A DNA stretch of 37,301 nt. Source: a virus. The DNA is taken from IMG/VR virus record IMGVR_UViG_3300032046_000095, positions 1-37,301 of that record; one strand, given 5' to 3'. Of the stretch, positions 23,473 to 30,153 are shown one piece after another. Each line of letters opens with the position of its first letter. The stretch's first letter is position 1. Made by a program: the position numbers and the translations under genes. Below the pieces are notes generated by a model. It was given only the letters and a program-made list of their open reading frames with translations, ran no database searches and had not been told where the DNA came from.

Positions 23473-23573
23473 CCCCCTCCGAGCGTGCCTTATGGCTCGT
23501 GATCGCGGCGATGGTGCTGTTCATGCTGGTTGTGACGATCTGGACCCGGTGGTGGTGGTTTGTGTGGCTCTGA
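23469..23573 (+). CDS. Single-helix membrane microprotein
   Basis: This 34-residue peptide has one hydrophobic helix (ALWLVIAAMVLFMLVVTIW) followed by RWWWFVWL. It starts at ATG 23469 (ATGA overlap) and its TGA overlaps the methylase start region. The Trp-rich end would sit at the membrane interface. Function unknown. Confidence 0.65.
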   Translation: MTPSERALWLVIAAMVLFMLVVTIWTRWWWFVWL

Positions 23574-24742
23574 AAGCGCCTTTCCCCTACTTCGGCGGCA
23601 AAACAGCCGTGGCATCTGTTATCTGGGCCGCTCTCGGGCAACCGAAACACTACATCGAACCCTTCTTTGGTTCCGGGGCCGTCTTACTCACCCGCCCGGA
23701 CTACAATCCCACCAAGCACATGGAAACCATCTGCGATAAGGACGGATTCGTTGCGAATGTCTGGAGGGCCTTGCAGCAAGACCCGGACGCGGTCGCTAAA
23801 TACTGTGATTGGCCGGTTAACCATGCGGATCTAATGGCGCGCCGGAACGTCCTGATCCGGAATACCGATCACCTGCTGGAAAATCTCGTCAAGGACGATG
23901 AATGGTTCGACGCAAAGATGGCGGGGTATTGGGTCTGGGCAGCCAGCTGCTGGATCGGATCCGGGTTGACCCGGCCAAATGCAATACCCGAGCTAGTTCA
24001 GGATAAGGGAATTAATGGACAGACACCTAATCTCCGGGATGATAAAGGCACGAACAATCAGATCCCTCATCTCTATGGAGAAACGGGTGTTTGCCGCCGG
24101 CCCGAAATAACCTGCAATCATGGAGTAAATACGTCAGGCCGCCCGCATATTGATAACGGGCAAGGCGTCAACCAGCTGCATCTTGTCGGTACAAAACGAC
24201 CAGATATAATCCATGGCGGTCGCGGCGTCTCAAAACCCACCAATGGTATGCCTGCAGGACAGGATCTGGATGTCCGCGATCCCTATACCCCCAGTCTTTA
24301 CCAATGGTTCCGGCAGCTGAGTGAACGACTCCGGCGCGTACGGGTGGTCTGTGGGGATTGGACCCGCGTTTGTGGTGGCGACTGGCAGGACGACCGGGGC
24401 ACCTGCGGGATGTTCTTCGATCCGCCCTATGGGGAAAAAGCCCGCCGGAAATCCGATATTTATCAGGAAGATTCCCTCGAGGTTGCAACTGCTGTCCGGG
24501 AATGGTGCCGGAAACGGGCAGACCGGAAAACATACCGGATCGTGATCGCCGGGTACTATGAGGAGCATGAAAGTCTTCTGGATGAAGGCTGGACCGTGCA
24601 CCGCTGGAGCGCCCGTGGCGGGTATGCCAATAAAGGTAAAGACAAAACCCCGGGCAAAGAGAACCGGCACCGGGAAGCGCTCTTCTTCTCGCCACACTGC
24701 CATTCCTCGGGCTTGAAACGGTTTGAGAAGGTATCCACATGA
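23564..24742 (+). CDS. D12-class N6-adenine DNA methyltransferase
   Basis: The preferred start is GTG 23564, giving MALKAPFPYFGGK and 392 residues; the frame is open further upstream but overlaps the microprotein. FGGK at residues 10-13 and EPFFGSGAV at 32-40 form the SAM-binding motif I, and FFDPPYG at 284-290 is the catalytic DPPY motif. Residues about 141-228 hold about six 13-residue repeats (P-x-L-x3-x-K-G-x-N type) in the target-recognition region. The enzyme probably protects viral DNA from host restriction. It is the first of two methyltransferases in this operon. Confidence 0.92.
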   Translation: MALKAPFPYFGGKTAVASVIWAALGQPKHYIEPFFGSGAVLLTRPDYNPTKHMETICDKDGFVANVWRALQQDPDAVAKYCDWPVNHADLMARRNVLIRNTDHLLENLVKDDEWFDAKMAGYWVWAASCWIGSGLTRPNAIPELVQDKGINGQTPNLRDDKGTNNQIPHLYGETGVCRRPEITCNHGVNTSGRPHIDNGQGVNQLHLVGTKRPDIIHGGRGVSKPTNGMPAGQDLDVRDPYTPSLYQWFRQLSERLRRVRVVCGDWTRVCGGDWQDDRGTCGMFFDPPYGEKARRKSDIYQEDSLEVATAVREWCRKRADRKTYRIVIAGYYEEHESLLDEGWTVHRWSARGGYANKGKDKTPGKENRHREALFFSPHCHSSGLKRFEKVST

Positions 24743-25251
24743 GCACCCTCACCACCACCTGCCCTCAGGAGATCGCCGCAACCAACCACAAGAAACAGAC
24801 CGCCGAATGGTGGGCGGATCCGGTGTATCAGGCAATCGCCGCGAAACGCATTGAAGGCGAGACCTGCCACTATTGCGGGCAGCGACCGGCAACCCTCCCG
24901 CACCATGATGAGGACTGGATGTATCTCACCAAGGAGACATACTACGACCCGCAGAACATGACACCCTGCTGCGGTCTTTGTCACCGGATGTATCGGAAAG
25001 GACTGGTTATCTGTCCCGCATGCCGGAAGCACTACATCCTCCGTTCCTCGGAAAAGTGCCGGTGGTGCCGGGGTCTCATGCAGGTGAGCCAAAAGACTGG
25101 CAAGATGTATCCCAGATCGACGACATACAGGCGCCGGCATCCCTGCGGTAAGAACCTGGGTCAACAACGGTGCACGCAGAAGATCGTGTGCAGCTACAGT
25201 CCACGGAAGGCCGAGGGTTGCGGGGCGTTTGTGAGGCGGGTGAAGGTATGA
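24739..25251 (+). CDS. HNH-like / multi-zinc protein between two methyltransferases
   Basis: This 170-residue protein starts at ATG 24739 (ATGA overlap). Residues about 43-90 have CHYCGQ, PHHDEDWMYLT and CCGLCHRM, an arrangement close to HNH nucleases with zinc knuckles. A second knuckle follows (CPACRKHY, CRWCRG), and a third Cys set lies near the end (HPCGKN, RCTQKIVC, GCGAF). Its place between an adenine and a cytosine methylase suggests a role in DNA cutting or modification. HNH activity is not certain. Confidence 0.65.
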   Translation: MSTLTTTCPQEIAATNHKKQTAEWWADPVYQAIAAKRIEGETCHYCGQRPATLPHHDEDWMYLTKETYYDPQNMTPCCGLCHRMYRKGLVICPACRKHYILRSSEKCRWCRGLMQVSQKTGKMYPRSTTYRRRHPCGKNLGQQRCTQKIVCSYSPRKAEGCGAFVRRVKV

Positions 25252-25835
25252 GGGTTCTTGTAGCCTGTGAATTCAGCGGGATTGCACGGGATGCCTTCAA
25301 AGCAAAAGGACATGACGCATGGAGTTGTGATCTCCTACCGACAGAGAAACCGGGGCGGCACGTCCAAGGAGACGTTCTGGATATTCTGGGTGACGAATGG
25401 GATCTGATGGTTGCTCACCCCCCATGTACCCATCTCGCAGTATCCGGGGCAAGGTGGTTCAAAGACAAACAAAAAGAACAGAAAGAAGCGATAGACTTTT
25501 TCATGGCTCTTGTCAACGCACCAATCTCCAAGATCGCCATAGAAAACCCGGTGAGTATCATGTCTTCAATGTACCGGATGCCGGATCAGATTATTCAACC
25601 CTGGATGTTCGGTCACCCGGAAACAAAGGCAACGTGTCTATGGTTGAAAGGATTGCCAAAACTTTTACCGACAGCAGGATTCTTCGACAGGAGATTTGTA
25701 AAAGGCAGGGAACAACGAGTGTTTAAAGAACCGCCTAGTCCCGACAGATGGAAGAATCGTTCGAGAACACTACCCATGATCGGAGCAGCAATGGCAGATC
25801 AGTGGGGATTGCAGACATCGAAAAAGGAGCAGTGA
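25248..25835 (+). CDS. Cytosine DNA methyltransferase-like protein, short form
   Basis: This 195-residue protein starts at ATG 25248 (ATGA overlap). RVLVACEFSGIARDAFKAKG is motif I for SAM binding, SCDLLP follows as motif II, and MVAHPPCTHLAVSGARWF at about residues 54-71 holds the PC catalytic motif. IENPVS near residue 100 matches the ENV-like motif VI. A full target-recognition domain is missing, as in a common family of short phage-encoded enzymes. It probably modifies cytosine or a derivative, but true catalysis is not proven. Confidence 0.8.
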   Translation: MRVLVACEFSGIARDAFKAKGHDAWSCDLLPTEKPGRHVQGDVLDILGDEWDLMVAHPPCTHLAVSGARWFKDKQKEQKEAIDFFMALVNAPISKIAIENPVSIMSSMYRMPDQIIQPWMFGHPETKATCLWLKGLPKLLPTAGFFDRRFVKGREQRVFKEPPSPDRWKNRSRTLPMIGAAMADQWGLQTSKKEQ

Positions 25836-25874
25836 ACAACGATGATGAAAACCGAAAACAGGAGTGGATGACAA

Positions 25875-25934
25875 ATGAACGTCAGTGAGTTGATCGAGCA
25901 CCTCAAAACCCTTGACCAGAACCTCGAGGTCTGA
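25875..25934 (+). pseudogene. Truncated copy of a common phage small protein
   Basis: A 19-codon frame starts at ATG 25875 with MNVSELIEHLKTLDQNLEV and then stops. The first residues match the start of a widespread phage protein family that normally continues for 60 or more residues with further strands. The rest seems lost, so this is probably a remnant. Another short frame from GTG 25832 also overlaps the region. Confidence 0.5.
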
Positions 25935-25939
25935 GCGCC

Positions 25940-26284
25940 ATGACAGCGAAGACACCCATGACCCCGCCGCATCCGCAACTTGAATTTATAATCACCGAGG
26001 AACAATTGAAAGAATTCGCGAGACTCGGAGCATATTCAAACAATTTCTTCAAGTTCATTCCGAGGATGGTTGCTGCAATTCGTTCCCGTCCAGTAGAGGG
26101 CGAGCGGGAGAAGGTGTTGGAATGGAATAGCACACGCATTATTGGAAATGCCAATGAACGATACCAGCAACTTATAAGGAAAAAGTGGGAATGGTCTGCC
26201 TTTTATAACGGTTGGATTGAGGGGAGATTTGCGATGTTAGCAGAACTCCGGGCGCAGCAAGGGGAGCGTGGACATCGTGCATAA
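25940..26284 (+). CDS. Hypothetical protein
   Basis: This 114-residue protein starts at ATG 25940. It has a helical core (ITEEQLKEFARLGAYSNNFFKFIPRMVAAI) and a second helix (NERYQQLIRKKWEWSAFYNGWIEGRFAML). No ribosome site is clear. Not recognised. Confidence 0.55.
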   Translation: MTAKTPMTPPHPQLEFIITEEQLKEFARLGAYSNNFFKFIPRMVAAIRSRPVEGEREKVLEWNSTRIIGNANERYQQLIRKKWEWSAFYNGWIEGRFAMLAELRAQQGERGHRA

Positions 26285-26786
26285 AATCATCACCATCTGG
26301 ATCGGCCGGGGCGCGGACAACAGCGGCCGCAAACATAAGTCACTCCCATACACCGATACCGAAATGTCCATTGAGGATTCGACCACCAAAATCAAACAAC
26401 TCCTCAAGAGGTTCGGCTGCCAGACCATTATCGACTACCAGAAAGAAGGGACAGATCCAAAACACGGGGTACTCTCCTATAACACCATCGGTTTTGAGAA
26501 AGACGGCCTGAAGTATATGATCGAGTTCCCGATCACGTTCGTCGAGCATTCGCTGGGGAAGCGCCTGAATATGGGTATCTCTGGCCGCATCGTCTACAAC
26601 CGCATCAAGGCACTCCTGGTCGATGCAGAGATCGAGTACCTCACGTTCCACGAGGCGATGCTTCCATACCTGGCGCTCCAGACCCCGCATGGCACGATGT
26701 CCGTCATGGAGGTCGTACAGTCCCAGCTCGCGGAGATCAAGAAAGGCACGAGCGGGTTGTTCCTGCTGCCAGGAGGTGGGAATTGA
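26277..26786 (+). CDS. Hypothetical protein
   Basis: The preferred start is GTG 26277, ten bases after GGGGAG; GTG 26268 is too close to that site. The 169-residue product is alpha-beta: TTKIKQLLKRFGCQTIIDYQ, GLKYMIEFPITFVEH, GRIVYNRIKALLVDAEIEYL and a late amphipathic helix. It overlaps the previous gene by eight bases. I recognise no family. Confidence 0.65.
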   Translation: MHKIITIWIGRGADNSGRKHKSLPYTDTEMSIEDSTTKIKQLLKRFGCQTIIDYQKEGTDPKHGVLSYNTIGFEKDGLKYMIEFPITFVEHSLGKRLNMGISGRIVYNRIKALLVDAEIEYLTFHEAMLPYLALQTPHGTMSVMEVVQSQLAEIKKGTSGLFLLPGGGN

Positions 26787-26995
26787 GCAAAGATCCCGGC
26801 ATCTGGGGTCGGTCGGCCCGTTCCCGCCGCGTGCATTTCTTTATTGACGGGAAAGCCGCCTGCGGATTATCGGATCACATGGATATGGACTTCCCGAAAG
26901 GATGGGATGAAGACGACCCGGATACCTGCAAGAAGTGCCGGGAATGGGCGCACTGGATCAGGAAAGGAGGGCGGAAAATTACACACACTGCATAA
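26783..26995 (+). CDS. Small protein with CxxC motif, TTG start
   Basis: This 70-residue protein uses TTG 26783, overlapping the previous TGA, with a strong AGGAGGTGG at 26771-26779. CKKC lies near residue 50, and two His plus another Cys (ACGLSDH) may complete a metal site. The gene ends just before the operator-like 9-base repeats. Confidence 0.65.
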   Translation: MSKDPGIWGRSARSRRVHFFIDGKAACGLSDHMDMDFPKGWDEDDPDTCKKCREWAHWIRKGGRKITHTA

Positions 26996-27014
26996 ACTGC
27001 ACGAATTGCACAAA
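26988..27014 (+). repeat. Three tandem 9-bp repeats upstream of the lysis cassette
   Basis: The units CTGCATAAA, CTGCACGAA and TTGCACAAA lie end to end at 26988-27014. They overlap the last codons of the upstream gene and precede the TATA box for the peptidase gene by about 20 bases. A regulator binding on one helix face is possible, though 9 bp is not a full turn. Confidence 0.45.
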
Positions 27015-27030
27015 CCGACACGTCCCTAAT

Positions 27031-27040
27031 CGGTATATCA
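27031..27040 (+). promoter_or_regulatory. TATA box for the putative lysis cassette
   Basis: CGGTATATCA at 27031-27040 has its centre about 28 bases before ATG 27065, and the start codon has no Shine-Dalgarno site. This is the pattern for a leaderless archaeal transcript and would give the peptidase-holin pair its own timing. Confidence 0.5.
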
Positions 27041-27064
27041 TCCCCCCTCCGATTCTTTTCTGAA

Positions 27065-28225
27065 ATGCCACCGCCTCTCCCTATCCTTGACCCGAAACCG
27101 ACAAGTAAAGCACAGGACTGGTCTTATGAAAAGATCCGTCAGCTCAAAACCGAAGTTATTACCAGACCGCTTGCATGGAAAAATCCCCTTGCTCTGGAAA
27201 CATGTCAGCGTGATCAATACCAGCGCGGTACATGCGTGGGTCAATCGATGGCATATGCCTACGATATTCTCTACATGATGCTGACCGGCGACAAGCCCAC
27301 CGATGAGGACAAAAAGAATTACATCATCAACACCATTGACCAAGTCGGAACAGTTCACGACGAACTTTATCCCAAATCGTCAAGTGCAGAATGTTTCTAT
27401 CAAAAATCACGGGAAATCGGCAAACCCCCGTATCCATCCGGCTCGGAAATCAAATGGGCCGTCCGGGCATGGAACGATTACGGGATGAATATCGAAACGA
27501 ACTGGCACACCGACAAGATGGGGAACAAAGTCTGGGACAAACCACGCACCACGAACGATGGTGGGATCACTCCAGAGGAAGCGGCTATCTTCTCGGCAAA
27601 GCATCGGTCAATGGGTTATGCGATGATTGAGAACGAGACGTGGGATTCCGTGTGCCAAGCCATTTTTGAGAAGGGATTCGTGCTTGCATGTATCCCGATT
27701 TACGCCAATTTTGATTCTATGCTCTGGAAGGACGGCACATTCCCCGACCCCGACAAGGATGGCATATGGTCAATTACCGGGTACCACGCGATGTGCGTGT
27801 ATGGGTATGATGACGACTGGCTGTACGTCCTGCATTCATGGGGGAACTGGTGCGGTCGGTTCGGCAAGTTCTCCCGGCACTATTTCGACGTGTCGAAGAA
27901 TGACTGGCTGGAGTTCTGGGTCATTCTTGACGACGCCGACGTGAGAATTGCCACGGGGTACTATGTCCCGATGATCATTTATTCAAATGTGACGGGAACG
28001 GAGATTTATGTCGACGATACGATGCGGGGGTACGCACCACTTACCCTCTCAATCGTTCATGACCAGGACTACATCGTCAGAGCTCACGCTGCGGGATATA
28101 TTGACCAAATACTACCGATGAACTCAGACATGATGGAGGTAGTGTTCAAACTCGAACCGGCGCCTGCAATGCCGTGGTACATCCGGTTAATTAATTGTAT
28201 TGTAAAATCATTCGGAGGAAAGTAA
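27065..28225 (+). CDS. Papain-like (C1) cysteine peptidase with C-terminal PEGA domain; candidate endolysin
   Basis: This 386-residue protein has the C1 peptidase pattern: Gln51 six residues before Cys57 in GTCVGQSMAYAYD, His241 in GYHAMCVYGYDDDWLYVLHSWGNWCG, and the S-W-G block at 258-260. The usual catalytic Asn before S-W-G is His257 here. Residues about 310-350 match a PEGA repeat (GTEIYVDDTMRGYAPLTLSI then DYIVRAHAAGY), and the last 17 residues form an amphipathic helix (WYIRLINCIVKSF). No signal peptide is visible. It is followed by a small membrane protein. Methanogens of this group have protein envelopes, so a protease could serve as lysin; this role is inferred. Confidence 0.85.
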   Translation: MPPPLPILDPKPTSKAQDWSYEKIRQLKTEVITRPLAWKNPLALETCQRDQYQRGTCVGQSMAYAYDILYMMLTGDKPTDEDKKNYIINTIDQVGTVHDELYPKSSSAECFYQKSREIGKPPYPSGSEIKWAVRAWNDYGMNIETNWHTDKMGNKVWDKPRTTNDGGITPEEAAIFSAKHRSMGYAMIENETWDSVCQAIFEKGFVLACIPIYANFDSMLWKDGTFPDPDKDGIWSITGYHAMCVYGYDDDWLYVLHSWGNWCGRFGKFSRHYFDVSKNDWLEFWVILDDADVRIATGYYVPMIIYSNVTGTEIYVDDTMRGYAPLTLSIVHDQDYIVRAHAAGYIDQILPMNSDMMEVVFKLEPAPAMPWYIRLINCIVKSFGGK

Positions 28226-28228
28226 AAA

Positions 28229-28513
28229 ATGGATCAGATTTACCTAGATTTAGTAACGGGTGCGTTTTCCGGCGCGATCTATGCCGGGGCAGTCTATCTT
28301 AAAAATAGACAGCAGGGAGAACCATTCGATGGCTCAAAATTCGGCAGTTCGGTTCTTGTCGGTGCAGTTGTCGGATTGGGTGTCGCAAACCTCGGTCAAC
28401 AGATTACCGAGAGTGTAGTTTCAAATGCCATCATGATGGCGGCAACGATGGGTCTCACCGGATTAACGGAGAATATCCTGAAAACCGTTTATCGGTATCT
28501 TACTGGTAAATGA
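28229..28513 (+). CDS. Small hydrophobic protein, candidate holin
   Basis: This 94-residue protein starts at ATG 28229 with GGAGG at 28214-28218. It has two or three hydrophobic segments: residues about 8-24 (TGAFSGAIYAGAVYL), 41-58 (SVLVGAVVGLGVANLG) and 66-80 (NAIMMAATMGLTGL), and a basic C-terminus. It lies three bases after the peptidase gene. Size, topology and position fit a holin that would give the peptidase access to the envelope. This is an inference without homology. Confidence 0.65.
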   Translation: MDQIYLDLVTGAFSGAIYAGAVYLKNRQQGEPFDGSKFGSSVLVGAVVGLGVANLGQQITESVVSNAIMMAATMGLTGLTENILKTVYRYLTGK

Positions 28514-28663
28514 TCAACCATGCCCCGGCCGTGATGGACCGAAATGGTGTAGCGGCTCACTCCCGCACCTGGGGCATTTCCCTGCCACCGGACCGGGCTT
28601 TGGTCTCACACGCCTTCCGCCGGTCTGGTGATGGGGCAACAATGCTATCGCACATCCCCTCCC

Positions 28664-28735
28664 GCACTCGTAGCTCAACGGTGGAGCATCCGGCTGATAT
28701 CCGGAAGGGTATAGGTTCGATTCCTATCGGGTGCA
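28664..28735 (+). tRNA. tRNA-Ile (anticodon GAU)
   Basis: The 72 bases fold into a full cloverleaf: acceptor GCACTCG with CGGGTGC (one G-U pair), D-stem GCTC/GAGC with GG in the loop, anticodon stem TCCGG/CCGGA with loop CTGATAT (anticodon GAT), a five-base variable region, T-stem ATAGG/CCTAT with loop TTCGATT, and discriminator A. No CCA is encoded, as is common in archaea. It is complete, so it is more likely a working viral tRNA than a partial attachment site. Confidence 0.9.
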
Positions 28736-28739
28736 TCAG

Positions 28740-28968
28740 GTGAAAAACGGTCTGCCAAACTTGTCAGGGAAATGATCCGGCCTGCCCGGACTGCGAGAAG
28801 CACCCGCACGATATCCACACGACACCACCGCCAAACTGGATTTGGAATTTACGAAGTCATACCGTTTATCCATCGACCACCGAAGAACGCCTTGCACATC
28901 TTGAACAAAGTCTTAACGATCTGCAAAATGTCGTGGCAAGACTGAAACAGGAGCTGGTGGGAAGATGA
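28740..28968 (+). pseudogene. Small Cys-rich coiled-coil gene with a 5' frameshift
   Basis: From 28744 to the TGA at 28966-28968 the frame reads KTVCQTCQGNDPACPDC followed by a coiled coil (ERLAHLEQSLNDLQNVVARL), which looks like true protein, but it has no start codon. GTG 28740 is one base out of frame: removing one A from the A5 run at 28743-28747 gives MKTVCQTC and a complete gene of about 75 residues. GGGTG lies upstream. Either a sequencing error, a real lesion or slippage. The tRNA ends five bases before it. Confidence 0.6.
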
Positions 28969-29120
28969 ACTCCATAAAACCTCTCAATCGCACCACTCCC
29001 TGCGGTCATACCCCTGAGGATATGCCGTGTGTGAACTGCACCCAATATGGATGTTACGTATTTACCGATCGACCGGTACCAGTCCACCCAAGAATGAAGA
29101 GGATCCCCGATCATGGCTGA
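28965..29120 (+). CDS. Cys-rich microprotein
   Basis: This 51-residue ORF starts at ATG 28965 (ATGA overlap). It has CGHTPED, then CVNCTQYGC, a possible metal cluster, and a basic C-terminus. It overlaps the next gene by eight bases. Function unknown. Confidence 0.6.
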   Translation: MNSIKPLNRTTPCGHTPEDMPCVNCTQYGCYVFTDRPVPVHPRMKRIPDHG

Positions 29121-29445
29121 TATCAAGTTCCTCGGAGAATTCTCCGGATTCGTGTTTGAAGTGGACGGCAAAGTTCACGAAGTATCGATGACTGCCGCCG
29201 GGTTGTGCATCGTGATGGAACCAGATATTATGATCGGTGAATATCGCAGTCCCGATAGCTGGGAGAAATTCGAGGTCGCACACCCGGAGTTCGCACAGAT
29301 CATCAAACAGGTAATCCAGCGGAAGATGAACGAGACGATTGACATGATTAATCGGGTGCAGTGCCAGCAGGTGATGCCGGAAGTCATGCCGGTGCCCCCC
29401 AAAATCAAGGACGATGATTGCATGTTTCATAGGTCGTATGCATGA
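29113..29445 (+). CDS. Hypothetical protein
   Basis: This 110-residue protein starts at ATG 29113. The N-terminal half is beta-rich (FLGEFSGFVFEVDGKVHEVS), and the second half is helical (EFAQIIKQVIQRKMNETIDMI). It ends in ATGA with the next gene. Not recognised. Confidence 0.6.
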   Translation: MADIKFLGEFSGFVFEVDGKVHEVSMTAAGLCIVMEPDIMIGEYRSPDSWEKFEVAHPEFAQIIKQVIQRKMNETIDMINRVQCQQVMPEVMPVPPKIKDDDCMFHRSYA

Positions 29446-29711
29446 TCGCAGGAATCGGAAACTATCTTGCTTTACTCGTCGCAATCCTTGGGATCACCGG
29501 CGGGTTCTTCAATATCCAACTAAAACTCACCCACCGGCACCTCTCGTTCCTAATCTGGATGATCGGCAACAGCATGGGGGCAATGTTATACCTCGGTGCA
29601 TACTTAGGTATTATCGAGATCTCCATCGGGTTCCTCTTCTTACTCGCACTGAATTTGACCTATTCTGGGATTGATCTCATCGGGTACCGGAATACCCGGG
29701 AGACGCCATGA
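29442..29711 (+). CDS. Multi-pass membrane protein, possible small transporter-like
   Basis: This 89-residue protein has about three membrane helices, at residues 5-24, 33-55 and 58-80. NIQLKLTHRHLSFLIWMIGN and the later YSGIDLIGYRNTRE recall PnuC- or SWEET-like half transporters, but the protein is short. Start ATG 29442 (ATGA overlap). Function uncertain. Confidence 0.65.
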   Translation: MIAGIGNYLALLVAILGITGGFFNIQLKLTHRHLSFLIWMIGNSMGAMLYLGAYLGIIEISIGFLFLLALNLTYSGIDLIGYRNTRETP

Positions 29712-29854
29712 ATATTCTCCCCATCCCGGGCAACCTCAACCATGATCCAGACCGCCGCCGAAAGATTCTGCAAAAAAGAGTCGACCACATTACCGGCGAG
29801 ATCGAGATCCTCCAAGACAGGAAAACCCTGATAGAACGGGAGCTGTCGGGATGA
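29708..29854 (+). CDS. Small coiled-coil protein
   Basis: This 48-residue ORF starts at ATG 29708 (ATGA overlaps at both ends). Residues about 15-46 are one charged helix (RKILQKRVDHITGEIEILQD). It may be an adaptor or chaperone; unknown. Confidence 0.6.
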   Translation: MNILPIPGNLNHDPDRRRKILQKRVDHITGEIEILQDRKTLIERELSG

Positions 29855-30153
29855 AAATTCCGTCAAAAATCAAAATCGGCGGGCACTGGTACCGCGTCGA
29901 ATGGAAGAGAAACCTCTACCGCGATCACGATGCCGCCGGAATGTCGAACGCCAACAAACTGACCATTGAACTCGATCCCACAGGAGAACCCTCGCACATC
30001 GACGAGATCTTCTGGCATGAAATTATCGAACAGATCAATTATCGGTTTGAACTCAATTTACCACACGACAAAATCTCAATTCTCGGGACGGTTATCCACC
30101 AAATAATAACCGATAATCCCGGACTTTTAGGTGAAGGATGCCAAGTAAAATAA
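29851..30153 (+). CDS. Putative zinc peptidase-like protein (HEIIE family)
   Basis: This 100-residue protein starts at ATG 29851. A beta half (KIKIGGHWYRVEWKRNL) is followed by IFWHEIIEQINYRFELNLPHD and a last helix ending in ITDNPG. This layout is that of small phage putative metallopeptidases related to ImmA/SprT. The second His of HEXXH is Glu here (HEIIE), as I recall for part of that family, so catalysis is doubtful. Confidence 0.65.
   Translation: MKIPSKIKIGGHWYRVEWKRNLYRDHDAAGMSNANKLTIELDPTGEPSHIDEIFWHEIIEQINYRFELNLPHDKISILGTVIHQIITDNPGLLGEGCQVK

Noticed and set aside
25832-25888. 18-codon frame from GTG overlapping the methylase stop
   Set aside because: Too short and without pattern; it overlaps the truncated phage gene.
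28537-28614. Second tRNA
   Set aside because: A D-arm-like piece is present, but no T-arm or proper anticodon stem can be formed.
28664-28735. Attachment site for integration
   Set aside because: The tRNA is complete and no integrase was found in the window.
28510-28743. 77-codon frame after the holin-like gene
   Set aside because: It runs through the tRNA and has no protein-like pattern; ATGA overlap may be chance.
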